Origin: Gammaproteobacteria bacterium | Lineage (GTDB): Bacteria; Pseudomonadota; Gammaproteobacteria; SZUA-229 | Reading direction: 5' to 3' | DNA length: 6,296 nt | Assembly (NCBI GenBank): GCA_013138755.1 | Contig: WTCC01000224.1 | Span: forward strand, 1 to 6,296 | Shown: piece by piece, positions 1-6,296 of the stretch | How positions within the stretch are numbered: the stretch's first letter is position 1 | Layout: the number at the start of each line of letters is the position of its first letter | Position numbers and translations under genes: made by a program | Notes under the pieces: model-generated | The model's database searches: none | What the model was told of the DNA's origin: nothing | The model's input: only the letters and a program-made list of their open reading frames with translations

Positions 1-2370
1 CCAGTGGCACAACGTGAAATGGCAATTTTTGATTCATCGCCATGGTGTGTTGTAAAAGTTGACAGCCTGGGAATGATTACCTATGCGAACGCCGAAGCGA
101 TGTCACTGTTTGGTATTGATGACTTCAAAGGACGCCAGGCAATGGATTTTGTTGTTGGCGAAGATCGTGAAAAACTTGGCAATGCGTTAAAACGTCGTCA
201 CCGAGGAGAGAGTGATAACTATCAAATTATGGTTACACCGAGTGGTGAAAACAATAAACCAATTGAAATCGATATATGCGGAGTACCGGTTACCGATGCT
301 GATGGCGGTCTGCTTGGCAGCATTGCTATCTTTCACAATCGCATAATCGACAACGCAAGCCATGCTATTAATACGCACATCGCCGCTAAACATGATCCGC
401 AGGAAATGCTAGAGGCGACTGCTAAGATTGTTCATGAATTAATCCCACATGATCTCTGTATTGTAACCCGTTTCAGCCAGATGGATGATCAAAATCTCGT
501 GCATGCTAACCCATTTGCTACCATCGACCCGGCAGGTAGCATGTTTTGGGCAAAGAAGTGGACGCCGATGTCTGAAGCTATGGTTAGATGGATGCGCCGA
601 GATACGGTAGAACCCTATATTCTTGAAACTTTTTTGCAGTTGGAGGAGTGGAAAGACCTGGCAGATGATCCTGATATAATAAAATTATTAGATTTGGGCT
701 ACAAGTCATTCATATTCAGGATTGTTGAAAATAATGGTGCGCTTGTGTCATCGTTTGGGCTGCTCAGTAAGAACGAACAGGCATTTGATGATAATGCGTG
801 TCACATACTGGAGAAATTACCGATTGATCAGGCCATGCTGATGGCTCAACATCAGCAGGAAATTAGTGAGATGGAGTTCCGTTTTGAACTGGTCAAGTCC
901 ATCGCACGAGCATCTAGCCTTGTAGATGCGGCCAATATATTTGTTCGGCGTTTGCAGAAACATTACGCCTGGCTTCATGTTTCGCTGTTCCGTGTGGAAC
1001 GCTACCAGAAGAAGTTGGTGCTGCAATCTCAGGTGAGTAGCAATGACCCAATGAAACTGCCTGCAGATTACAGACAAGATATTAAAGAGGGTTTACTGGC
1101 TGAATGTCTGAATAGTGAAAAAATTCTTAATAATGGAAATGTTACAAGCCTATCTCAATTTAAAGCAGGTATCATTGCGAAAGATGGTACCACGCCAACG
1201 CATTCAGAACTGTGCTGCCCGATTCGAGCAAATGGAGAGATACACTGGATTCTTAATATAGAAGATGAAAAGATAAATGCTTTTTCGTTACAGGAAGAGC
1301 AATCAGTCACGCTGGCGTGTGATGAATTTGGTGTTTTAATCGAACGACTTACGCGCCATTTTTCCTTTCAGGCCTGTTTTGAATCAACGACAGATTCGGT
1401 CATTATTACAGACGGTGCCGATAACATCGTGCGTGCCAATCCTTCTGCAACAGATTTGTTAGGTGATGATAATACTGAAGTAATTGGTCATTTCGAATCT
1501 TATTTCATGGACAAGGAACAGGCGCAAACCTTGTTAAATGCCTCCAGCCTCGCACCAACAGAAGTTACTCTACAAAAGGGGAATAATAGTCAAAGTGTAA
1601 ATATGTTGATGTCGTGCTGTGAATTACCTGAAGAAATTGGTGAAAAAGTTTATATCTCTAAGGATCTTTCCGGCTTACGGCGCATGGAGGAATTAGAATA
1701 TCAATCGCAACTTTCCTATGAGGTGGCTGCCCAGTCACAGTCATCGCTGTCCTTGGCTTTTACCTGGCTTCGTCGCCTTCGTGATGATATTGATTCATGC
1801 AAAGACATTCCGCAGCTAAGCGATAAGATCATGCGTCAGTTACACAAAGTGCAGGCAACTTATGATCGCATGGCTCGGTATGACAGAAAAGTGGGATTGG
1901 CTTCAGAACAGCCGATTAGATTGAATTTGGTGCTTGAGATTAATCGCATGCTTGATGACTTTCCAGTATCAGACAGTACACTGATATCTTTGCCTGATAA
2001 GGAAACAGTGCCGTACATCATGGCTGATCCTGTTCACATCAACTTTGTTCTAGAATCTATATTTTCCTACCTGCTGCGTTACGCTTCAGTAGACCGGCTG
2101 ATTGATGTCAGCATTGAACAGGCCGAGGGTCAGCTGACATTGAAAATCGACGGTTGTGAACCAGTCCGCGAGTACACTGATAAACGAGATAAGCGACAGC
2201 GGCATGATGTTTTTCTTGAACGAATGTATACCGATTTCACAATTGGGCGACAGATGATAGAAAGCCGTGTCGCACGTCAGAATGGCAAATTTATCGAGCC
2301 AGAAAGAAGCAATGGTCAAATAGTTTTTAGGCTGGAATTTCCTATCAACGAAATGGAGAATGTGGCATGA
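1..2370 (+). CDS. PAS-GAF-GAF-PAS sensor with degenerate histidine-kinase module (5' end outside window)
   Basis: The protein probably senses a signal in the cytosol and passes it to the CHAT protease encoded next. Numbering from the GTG at position 4, the order is PAS (about residues 6-115), GAF (about 119-282, with PHDLCIVTRFS), GAF (about 294-452), PAS (about 458-556) and a kinase-like tail (about 560-785). No signal peptide or membrane segment is visible. The tail has the layout of a dimerisation helix pair plus ATPase fold but looks inactive. The expected phosphoacceptor His falls near Ala576, and the first helix has no His. The N-box Asn is Tyr689 (ADPVHINFVLESIFSYLLRY). The G1 box keeps Asp716 but has Cys718 and Pro720 for its glycines. 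The frame stays open to the left edge, and the REMAIFDSSP start of the PAS looks like it follows a linker helix, so the gene probably begins upstream. The stop overlaps the next start as ATGA. Domain calls are fairly safe; the pseudokinase claim rests on manual alignment. Confidence 0.85.
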   Translation, partial: PVAQREMAIFDSSPWCVVKVDSLGMITYANAEAMSLFGIDDFKGRQAMDFVVGEDREKLGNALKRRHRGESDNYQIMVTPSGENNKPIEIDICGVPVTDADGGLLGSIAIFHNRIIDNASHAINTHIAAKHDPQEMLEATAKIVHELIPHDLCIVTRFSQMDDQNLVHANPFATIDPAGSMFWAKKWTPMSEAMVRWMRRDTVEPYILETFLQLEEWKDLADDPDIIKLLDLGYKSFIFRIVENNGALVSSFGLLSKNEQAFDDNACHILEKLPIDQAMLMAQHQQEISEMEFRFELVKSIARASSLVDAANIFVRRLQKHYAWLHVSLFRVERYQKKLVLQSQVSSNDPMKLPADYRQDIKEGLLAECLNSEKILNNGNVTSLSQFKAGIIAKDGTTPTHSELCCPIRANGEIHWILNIEDEKINAFSLQEEQSVTLACDEFGVLIERLTRHFSFQACFESTTDSVIITDGADNIVRANPSATDLLGDDNTEVIGHFESYFMDKEQAQTLLNASSLAPTEVTLQKGNNSQSVNMLMSCCELPEEIGEKVYISKDLSGLRRMEELEYQSQLSYEVAAQSQSSLSLAFTWLRRLRDDIDSCKDIPQLSDKIMRQLHKVQATYDRMARYDRKVGLASEQPIRLNLVLEINRMLDDFPVSDSTLISLPDKETVPYIMADPVHINFVLESIFSYLLRYASVDRLIDVSIEQAEGQLTLKIDGCEPVREYTDKRDKRQRHDVFLERMYTDFTIGRQMIESRVARQNGKFIEPERSNGQIVFRLEFPINEMENVA
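2355..2358 (+). promoter_or_regulatory. Ribosome binding site of the CHAT gene
   Basis: GGAG lies 8 nt before the ATG at 2367, inside the last codons of the sensor gene. With the ATGA overlap it supports this start and suggests coupled translation of sensor and protease. Confidence 0.6.
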
Positions 2371-3932
2371 ATGACAATATTCTTTTTGTTTTTCCAGACG
2401 CTCAGAAGGATTATTTCGAAGATCTAGAAGAGGAGCTGAAAAAGAAATTACAGGGTGGCGCTTCCATGGTGGTGAAAGCACAGGATACCGCAACCGCATG
2501 GGAATTAATTATAGATCCGGGCAACCTCAATATCACTCTAATTATAGCTTACATCGAGCTGCCAGAAAAACGCAAAGTAGCGCCGAAATCTGATGCTGCG
2601 ATCTTACTGGAAAATAGGTTGCGCAAAAATGAAATAAAAACGCCAATGGTTATAGTTGTTCCGAAATTCTGCAATAAAATTGCTCAACAAGTCTCACAAC
2701 TGCTTAGCCATATCAGAGACAGTGATCCCTCACTGGGAGATTCAATCGTCGATCTAGTTAAAAAACACAAAAAACCGGAGAAGCATGTTGATATTGTATT
2801 GAACTTATCTGATCAGGACGACGCTTCTGCATGGAGCTATATTATAAAGGGTAAGAACTTTCAGGCAGGTACGGATTATTATGACGGTAAGCTAAAAAAG
2901 CCAAGTCCGCAGAACCTGAAAAACTGTCTTTATTTCACCAATGAGGTTGATAGCAAGCTTCTCGACAAATCGGAAGAGGCAGTGCATTTTCTGAGAGATA
3001 ATCTAAACGAGCTGCTGTACGAAGACAACAACCAAAAATCCAATACCTTCAGTAATGCTCTGGAATCAGCATTGAGGCAGGTCGACAATCTTGAACAGAC
3101 TCGAGTGCAGTTTGTTGTTGATGAGAAAGTTTACCCTATCTGTTTTGAGGCTATCATGTCGCCAAAAGCAGGTAATGAAAATATGGAAAAGAGTGACTAC
3201 TGGATGCAACATGCACCACTGGTTCGCCACGTACGCTGTAAGGAAAGTGATCATACCCTGTTTCAGGAAGGCTTAACACGGCCAACTAATGTTCTTATTA
3301 TAAGCTCAAACGTTTCAGGCCCGTTTAATCTTGGTAAGCATAGGACAGAAGCTCCATTAAAAAAGCTTGCAAATGTTGAGGCTGAATGCACCAAACTGAA
3401 ACAGCACCTGGACCAGTTAAAAGTTGATGGTGTTAATCTTGGTGATATTCGAGTCATCACAAGCTCTAAGAATAATTGCTGTCTTGATTATATTCAAAAG
3501 GTACTTGATGAAAAGACAGGGGATGATCGCTGGGATATTGTTCATTATGCAGGGCATTCCTATTATGACGAGAATACAGGTGGTGCTTATGTCTTCTTCA
3601 AAGACAGCGAAAATTTCAATAAAGCTGTTGAAATTGAAAAATTCGCAGAGTCACTTTCGCGAACCCGCTTATTAGTGCTTAGCAGTTGCGCCAGTGCTAA
3701 TAAGGGCTTTATGTTTGAACTGGCAAAATATCAGATCCCCGCAGTTCTTGGTTTTCGTACCGAAATAGAGGACGATCTGGCACGTAAATTCTCAAAATAT
3801 TTTTTCCGCAATCTATTTGAACTTCGATCTATCGACAGGGCTTTTTTTCAAGCACGTAAGGAATTATACGAAAACGATAACGCACATTGTGCCTGGACTA
3901 ATCCAATTCTGGTTCTGGATAGAGTGGCCTGA
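2367..3932 (+). CDS. CHAT-domain caspase-like protease with receiver-like N-terminal domain
   Basis: This is probably a cysteine protease of the CHAT (caspase/separase, clan CD) group and the likely active arm of the operon. Residues 1-118 look like a receiver-type alternating beta/alpha domain: strand ILFVF, helix 16-28, strand SMVV, strand TLIIAYIELP, strand PMVIVV. The acidic pair after strand 1 is Phe9/Pro10 and the phospho-Asp site is Tyr62, so it should not be phosphorylated. Residues 130-235 form a middle domain of the kind often seen before CHAT (DIVLNLSDQDDASAWSYII, then helices). CHAT covers about 245-521: VYPICFEAI at 255-263, VHYAGHS with His397 as likely catalytic His, and LLVLSSCAS with Cys441 as likely nucleophile. 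A typical CHAT tail follows (IPAVLGFRTEIEDDLA, ending in WTNPILVL). No membrane segment is seen. It overlaps the sensor gene by 4 bp and lies 6 bp before the third gene. CHAT is firm, the receiver-like call is moderate, and the target is unknown. Confidence 0.88.
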   Translation: MNDNILFVFPDAQKDYFEDLEEELKKKLQGGASMVVKAQDTATAWELIIDPGNLNITLIIAYIELPEKRKVAPKSDAAILLENRLRKNEIKTPMVIVVPKFCNKIAQQVSQLLSHIRDSDPSLGDSIVDLVKKHKKPEKHVDIVLNLSDQDDASAWSYIIKGKNFQAGTDYYDGKLKKPSPQNLKNCLYFTNEVDSKLLDKSEEAVHFLRDNLNELLYEDNNQKSNTFSNALESALRQVDNLEQTRVQFVVDEKVYPICFEAIMSPKAGNENMEKSDYWMQHAPLVRHVRCKESDHTLFQEGLTRPTNVLIISSNVSGPFNLGKHRTEAPLKKLANVEAECTKLKQHLDQLKVDGVNLGDIRVITSSKNNCCLDYIQKVLDEKTGDDRWDIVHYAGHSYYDENTGGAYVFFKDSENFNKAVEIEKFAESLSRTRLLVLSSCASANKGFMFELAKYQIPAVLGFRTEIEDDLARKFSKYFFRNLFELRSIDRAFFQARKELYENDNAHCAWTNPILVLDRVA

Positions 3933-3938
3933 TAGTTT

Positions 3939-5216
3939 ATGAGTAGTTTATTTGACAAGCTGAAAGGAAAGGCAAATGAACATACTTATCTGGGCCGTAT
4001 GGAACTGGAACAGGTGTTAGGAGAAAACACATACAAATTGAATCCAGTCATTGCACACGAAAATTATTTTGAGTTGCGTATACCGGAAACTTTCTTGCAT
4101 TTAAAACGGGAGTATTGGAAAGACTACGCACCTTTGACGGTAATCATGTTGCGTTTCTTACATGACGGTACAGTCCGCGAAATACCCTTCGTTATTAGCT
4201 CGCAAACGATGCTTTCCAGTTTTTCCGGAGATACTCTAGCCTGGTCTGAGTTTTATAATATTCGTGCACTTGGGCCATTTCCGTACGAAGGAGATGATGT
4301 CGAGCTTGCCATTGGACTGTATGCCGTTGAAACAAAAGACTACGCTGGAGAGATGTTCGCACTGGCCGATAAATTAATGCATACGTTGCAAGCGCCCCTT
4401 GCTTCGCAAGCATTTGAAACGGCAGATACTATTAAAGGCATAATTGATAAACTAACTGGTCTTGACAAGGTTAAGCGAAAGCTGGGTTTTTATCAGGCGT
4501 TTTCAGAACATGAAGGTTCGCCAGACCAATTTCGTGATCAATACTTGCTTCAAATCAATGCAGGTGAACAGCAGTTCGAAAAGAAGAAGTTGCGCATACA
4601 AAACGGGCGACTTCATGTCGACGTTGGTAGCAATGAATTACAACGATTTGATGAAAATGATTATTGTCTGACGCGTATTAGGGCATTGGATAAAACACCT
4701 GTCTCGCAACTACCATTCTGGAAAACATGGCAAAAAGTACGACGCCTTGTCAGCGAAGGCAATAAACACATGTCACATAGTGTTTACAGTGAATTACTGC
4801 GTCAAATCACTATGTGCACAGATCTCACGGAAAAAGATCGTAGAAATATGCCGTTTGTATTTAAGGCCAATTACGAAGAAGAAATTGAACGATTTTCTGC
4901 TCTACATGATGGTGGCGTGGGCATCTTAAATAGTGAAGTGAAATACCGCACTGCTGAGTCAGGTATTGCTACTGGTGCCGCTGGATTAGAACTCGCAGCA
5001 ATTAACTTGCGCGGTAAATCTTTTCCTTCGCAAATTTACCAGGGTCTGAAGAAGCTATCTGATGAGTGGGACAACATTCCCGGACTTGGCGAGCCAGAGA
5101 AAGACGATTCGATCTCCAGTGAATTATTCGGACAGCAGCTCGATCAGATACGGACATTGGTTCATACTGAAGACATTAAACCCTCAGTTATTGCAGATGC
5201 GCTGACCTTTTATTGA
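3939..5216 (+). CDS. Uncharacterised CHAT-operon protein, possible substrate or effector
   Basis: I cannot assign this 425-residue protein to a named family. Residues about 1-135 look beta-rich, with alternating strands such as YFELRIPE, LTVIMLRFLHDG and VREIPFVIS, then YNIRALGPFPYEGDDVELAIGLYAVETKDY split over about 107-135. Helices fill about 135-185, a second beta-rich stretch spans about 200-250 (QYLLQINAG, KLRIQNGRLHVDV), and the rest is largely helical to the C-terminus. No signal peptide, convincing membrane helix, nucleotide-binding loop or nuclease motif is visible. The segment SGIATGAAGLELAAINL near residue 346 is small-residue rich but too polar around it to call membrane-spanning. 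It starts 6 bp after the CHAT stop with no clear Shine-Dalgarno, so translation probably depends on the gene before it. The operon position makes it the best candidate for the protease's substrate, effector or regulator. It is too long for a typical bacterial gasdermin and I see no gasdermin hallmark. The ORF is solid; the function is open. Confidence 0.85.
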   Translation: MSSLFDKLKGKANEHTYLGRMELEQVLGENTYKLNPVIAHENYFELRIPETFLHLKREYWKDYAPLTVIMLRFLHDGTVREIPFVISSQTMLSSFSGDTLAWSEFYNIRALGPFPYEGDDVELAIGLYAVETKDYAGEMFALADKLMHTLQAPLASQAFETADTIKGIIDKLTGLDKVKRKLGFYQAFSEHEGSPDQFRDQYLLQINAGEQQFEKKKLRIQNGRLHVDVGSNELQRFDENDYCLTRIRALDKTPVSQLPFWKTWQKVRRLVSEGNKHMSHSVYSELLRQITMCTDLTEKDRRNMPFVFKANYEEEIERFSALHDGGVGILNSEVKYRTAESGIATGAAGLELAAINLRGKSFPSQIYQGLKKLSDEWDNIPGLGEPEKDDSISSELFGQQLDQIRTLVHTEDIKPSVIADALTFY

Positions 5217-5262
5217 TTTAAAATTAAACTTGAATTCCTGCATCTAACGCACGCATTTAATC
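5217..5262. other. Junction between the CHAT operon and the outer-membrane protein remnant
   Basis: This short AT-rich stretch follows the third gene's stop. It contains no hairpin terminator, promoter or direct repeat that I can see. In the remnant's frame there is a TAA at 5245, and recognisable family sequence starts only around 5263, so the break point of accessory DNA against older chromosome probably falls here. Confidence 0.4.
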
Positions 5263-5740
5263 GGTGGTACGTTCAGTAATACCTTTGGCGATTTATCCTA
5301 GCGTGGTGAAGTGGGTTATTTAACCGATAAATATATCTCTACAACAAACCCGTTCGATGCCGATGGTGTAGTAAAAACAGGTGAGTTCAAATATGTACTC
5401 GGATTTGACTGGTATGGTTTTGCCGACACGTTACTGAGTACGCAGATATTCCAGACGTATCTCGATAACCACCAAAGCGGTATGATTCGTGACAAACTTA
5501 ATACACAGATTACTTTTTTAATCAAACAGGATTATATGAATAAAACACTGCATGCTGAGATATTTATCTTGCAGGCTTGACCATGAAGACGGTATGCTGA
5601 GGCCCAAACTAACTTATGAATACAATGATGAGATAAATATCTATGTTGGGGCTGATATTTTTTATGGTAATGAAGATGGACTGTTTGGGCAGTTTAAAGA
5701 AACGGATAGATTCGTAAGCGGGATAGTGATCGGTTTCTGA
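5263..5740 (+). pseudogene. 3' remnant of a DUF1302-like outer-membrane protein gene
   Basis: The readable product is the C-terminal part of what looks like an outer-membrane beta-barrel protein of the DUF1302 type, often of roughly 500-650 residues. Recognisable pieces in order are GGTFSNTFGDLS, a TAG stop at 5299, then RGEVGYLTDKY and FKYVLGFDWYGFADTLLSTQ in one frame, running through KQDYMNKTLHAEIF to about 5562. The sequence then continues in the next frame from about 5563 as LSCRLDHEDGMLRPKLTYEY, GADIFYGNEDGLFGQF and a terminal aromatic IVIGF, typical of a barrel's last strand. One nonsense codon, one frameshift and loss of the 5' part make it non-functional. The family name is from memory of the conserved C-terminal pattern and is moderately sure; that it is a broken gene is much surer. 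It probably predates the operon at this site. Confidence 0.65.
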
Positions 5741-5812
5741 CCCTGCTTCTTCCTGGGGCAACTCTGGTTATTACTGAGACACATGAAAAGGATGCCCTGT
5801 GTTCAAGATTGT

Positions 5813-5832
5813 CTGTAGCATGGATGCTACAG
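5813..5832. repeat. Palindrome 1 of the foldback element
   Basis: CTGTAGCATGGATGCTACAG has two perfect 9-bp arms around a GG centre. Read on the minus strand it has a CATCCATG core like the palindrome at 5895, so it lies in the opposite orientation to the other two. Confidence 0.75.
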
Positions 5833-5894
5833 TCAAGCCCACATGGAGGGCAGATATTTGCTCCTCGGCAATTGCTCCTGCATTGCCCTAATAA

Positions 5895-5910
5895 GTTACA
5901 TCCATGTAAC
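5895..5910. repeat. Palindrome 2 of the foldback element
   Basis: GTTACATCCATGTAAC has perfect 7-bp arms around CC. It sits a few bases right of the centre of the larger inverted repeat and could form the tip hairpin of the folded strand. Confidence 0.75.
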
Positions 5911-5928
5911 GATGCAATATCTGCACTT

Positions 5929-5944
5929 CCTACATCCGTGTAGG
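5929..5944. repeat. Palindrome 3 of the foldback element
   Basis: CCTACATCCGTGTAGG has 6-bp perfect arms plus one T-G pair around a CC centre. It shares the ACATCC-TGTA core with palindrome 2, which suggests that the element was built from copies of one small motif. Confidence 0.7.
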
Positions 5945-6010
5945 TCGTATTCTACGGCACATCTTGAATACAGGGTATCCTTTTTAGCAGTGATTCTATA
6001 TCTAAAACAC

Positions 6011-6032
6011 GTGGGCAAAAAAAATTGCCCAC
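6011..6032 (-). terminator. Hairpin terminator of the minus-strand beta-barrel gene
   Basis: GTGGGCAA (6011-6018) and TTGCCCAC (6025-6032) form a perfect 8-bp stem with a 6-base loop, 13 bp beyond the minus-strand stop codon. On the minus strand the stem is followed by GTGTTTTAG, a short T tract. The plus side has no T run, so the minus gene is the likelier client. The T tract is weak, so efficiency is uncertain. Confidence 0.65.
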
Positions 6033-6045
6033 CTTACCGATACGA

Positions 6046-6296
6046 TCAAACTTTTTGCAAAGTGTTTTCATCGGTGTGATGAAAGATTGCTTCGTTAATG
6101 GGAATCCATAATTGTGTATCTTGTTTATAGCTAAACGTACCATCCTCATGGATAGTTACCTCTACACTATAATTTTTTGTTTTGTAGGTTTCATCGAGAA
6201 ATTTATTAGACATGACGCCATAAGTTTCTGAACCACATTCAGCTTCCAGACGAAAACTTTTACTATTTTCTTTAACACAGCCGCCAGCATTTACCA
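6046..6296 (-). CDS. FABP/nitrobindin-like heme-binding beta-barrel protein (C-terminal part)
   Basis: Reading the minus strand from 6294 gives 82 residues to a TGA at 6048-6046; the N-terminal part lies beyond the right edge. The tail contains ETYGVMSNKFLDETYKTKNY, then VEVTIHEDGTFSYKQDTQLW, and ends FHHTDENTLQKV. The YEVTV-dDG-FSY-qDT strand pair followed by a HHTD.NTL.. ending is what I know from the bacterial FABP-like, heme-binding beta-barrel (nitrobindin/THAP4-related, DUF1794) family. Members are small cytosolic barrels of roughly 150-200 residues; some bind heme, and their role in most bacteria is unknown. The His in HHTD is the residue I would expect near the heme or ligand site, but this is inference. 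The gene converges on the remnant and foldback repeat and has its own hairpin terminator. It looks like an ordinary chromosomal gene flanking the accessory operon. Confidence 0.72.
   Translation of the reverse strand, partial: VNAGGCVKENSKSFRLEAECGSETYGVMSNKFLDETYKTKNYSVEVTIHEDGTFSYKQDTQLWIPINEAIFHHTDENTLQKV

Larger units (their letters stand above)
5786..5984. repeat. ~199-bp foldback (MITE-like) repeat
   Basis: Bases 5786-5809 and 5961-5984 are inverted repeats matching at 22 of 24 positions, and both differences would be G-U pairs in RNA. The symmetry continues less perfectly inward to about 5821 and 5949. A further 9-bp pair, GCAGATATT (5850-5858) and AATATCTGC (5916-5924), shares nearly the same centre. 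Several small palindromes lie inside. No transposase is encoded and the short reading frames within look spurious. No target-site duplication is apparent at the ends. This fits a non-autonomous intergenic repeat; copies elsewhere in the genome cannot be checked here. Confidence 0.7.

Noticed and set aside
817..1077. 86-codon minus-strand reading frame inside the sensor gene
   Set aside because: It is antisense to the GAF region, shows no recognisable domain and has no visible ribosome binding site or neighbour.
2086..2499. 137-codon minus-strand reading frame across the sensor/CHAT junction
   Set aside because: It lies antisense to two well-supported coding genes, has no family resemblance and looks like a chance frame.
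3424..3675. 83-codon plus-strand reading frame inside the CHAT gene
   Set aside because: It is out of frame with the catalytic blocks, which are clearly encoded in the main frame, so it is a shadow.
3939..5216. Third operon protein as a bacterial gasdermin
   Set aside because: It is much longer than typical bacterial gasdermins, has no short inhibitory C-terminal tail that I can identify, and shows no evident N-terminal lipidation Cys.
5217..5262. Rho-independent terminator after the operon
   Set aside because: The stretch is AT-rich but I found no GC stem followed by a T run, so the end of the operon transcript is undetermined.
5813..5944. Possible CRISPR-like array from the three similar palindromes
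   Set aside because: The units differ in arm sequence, one is inverted and the spacing is uneven (about 62 and 18 bases), so they do not form a direct-repeat array.
5843..6079. 78-codon plus-strand reading frame
   Set aside because: It runs through the foldback repeat and the terminator hairpin. Its residues reflect palindromes rather than a protein family.
5952..6149. 65-codon minus-strand reading frame
   Set aside because: It overlaps the better supported minus-strand frame ending at 6046 and reads through that gene's terminator into the repeat.

Overview
The window looks like a piece of a gammaproteobacterial, probably marine or aquatic, chromosome. This is inferred from a nitrobindin/FABP-like gene, a DUF1302-like outer-membrane protein remnant and an intergenic foldback repeat, all sitting beside an accessory operon. 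Base composition is moderately AT-rich by eye. No single diagnostic marker fixes the genus.

Positions 1-5216 hold three tightly packed plus-strand genes that read as one accessory operon. The first is open at the left edge. It encodes a large cytosolic PAS-GAF-GAF-PAS protein ending in a histidine-kinase-like module that lacks the phosphoacceptor His, the N-box Asn and the glycines of the ATP site. The second overlaps it by ATGA. It encodes a protein with a receiver-like N-terminal domain lacking the phospho-Asp, a middle domain, and a C-terminal CHAT (caspase-family) protease domain with an apparently intact His397/Cys441 dyad. The third follows after 6 bp and encodes a soluble 425-residue protein of no family I can name. 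The best reading is a sensor that gates a caspase-like protease by protein contact rather than phosphotransfer, with the third protein as protease substrate, effector or regulator. This resembles known CHAT/caspase conflict (anti-phage or self-killing) systems in logic, but I do not recognise this exact arrangement. The function is inferred.

Positions 5217-5740 hold a short junction and then the decayed 3' end of a DUF1302-like outer-membrane protein gene, with an in-frame TAG and a frameshift. The operon abuts this remnant directly, so the right edge of the accessory module probably lies between 5217 and about 5263.

Positions 5741-6045 are non-coding. They hold a ~199-bp foldback (MITE-like) repeat with 24-bp terminal inverted repeats and small internal palindromes, then a hairpin terminator for the minus-strand gene. 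Positions 6046-6296 carry the C-terminal 82 residues of a minus-strand FABP/nitrobindin-like beta-barrel protein that continues past the right edge.
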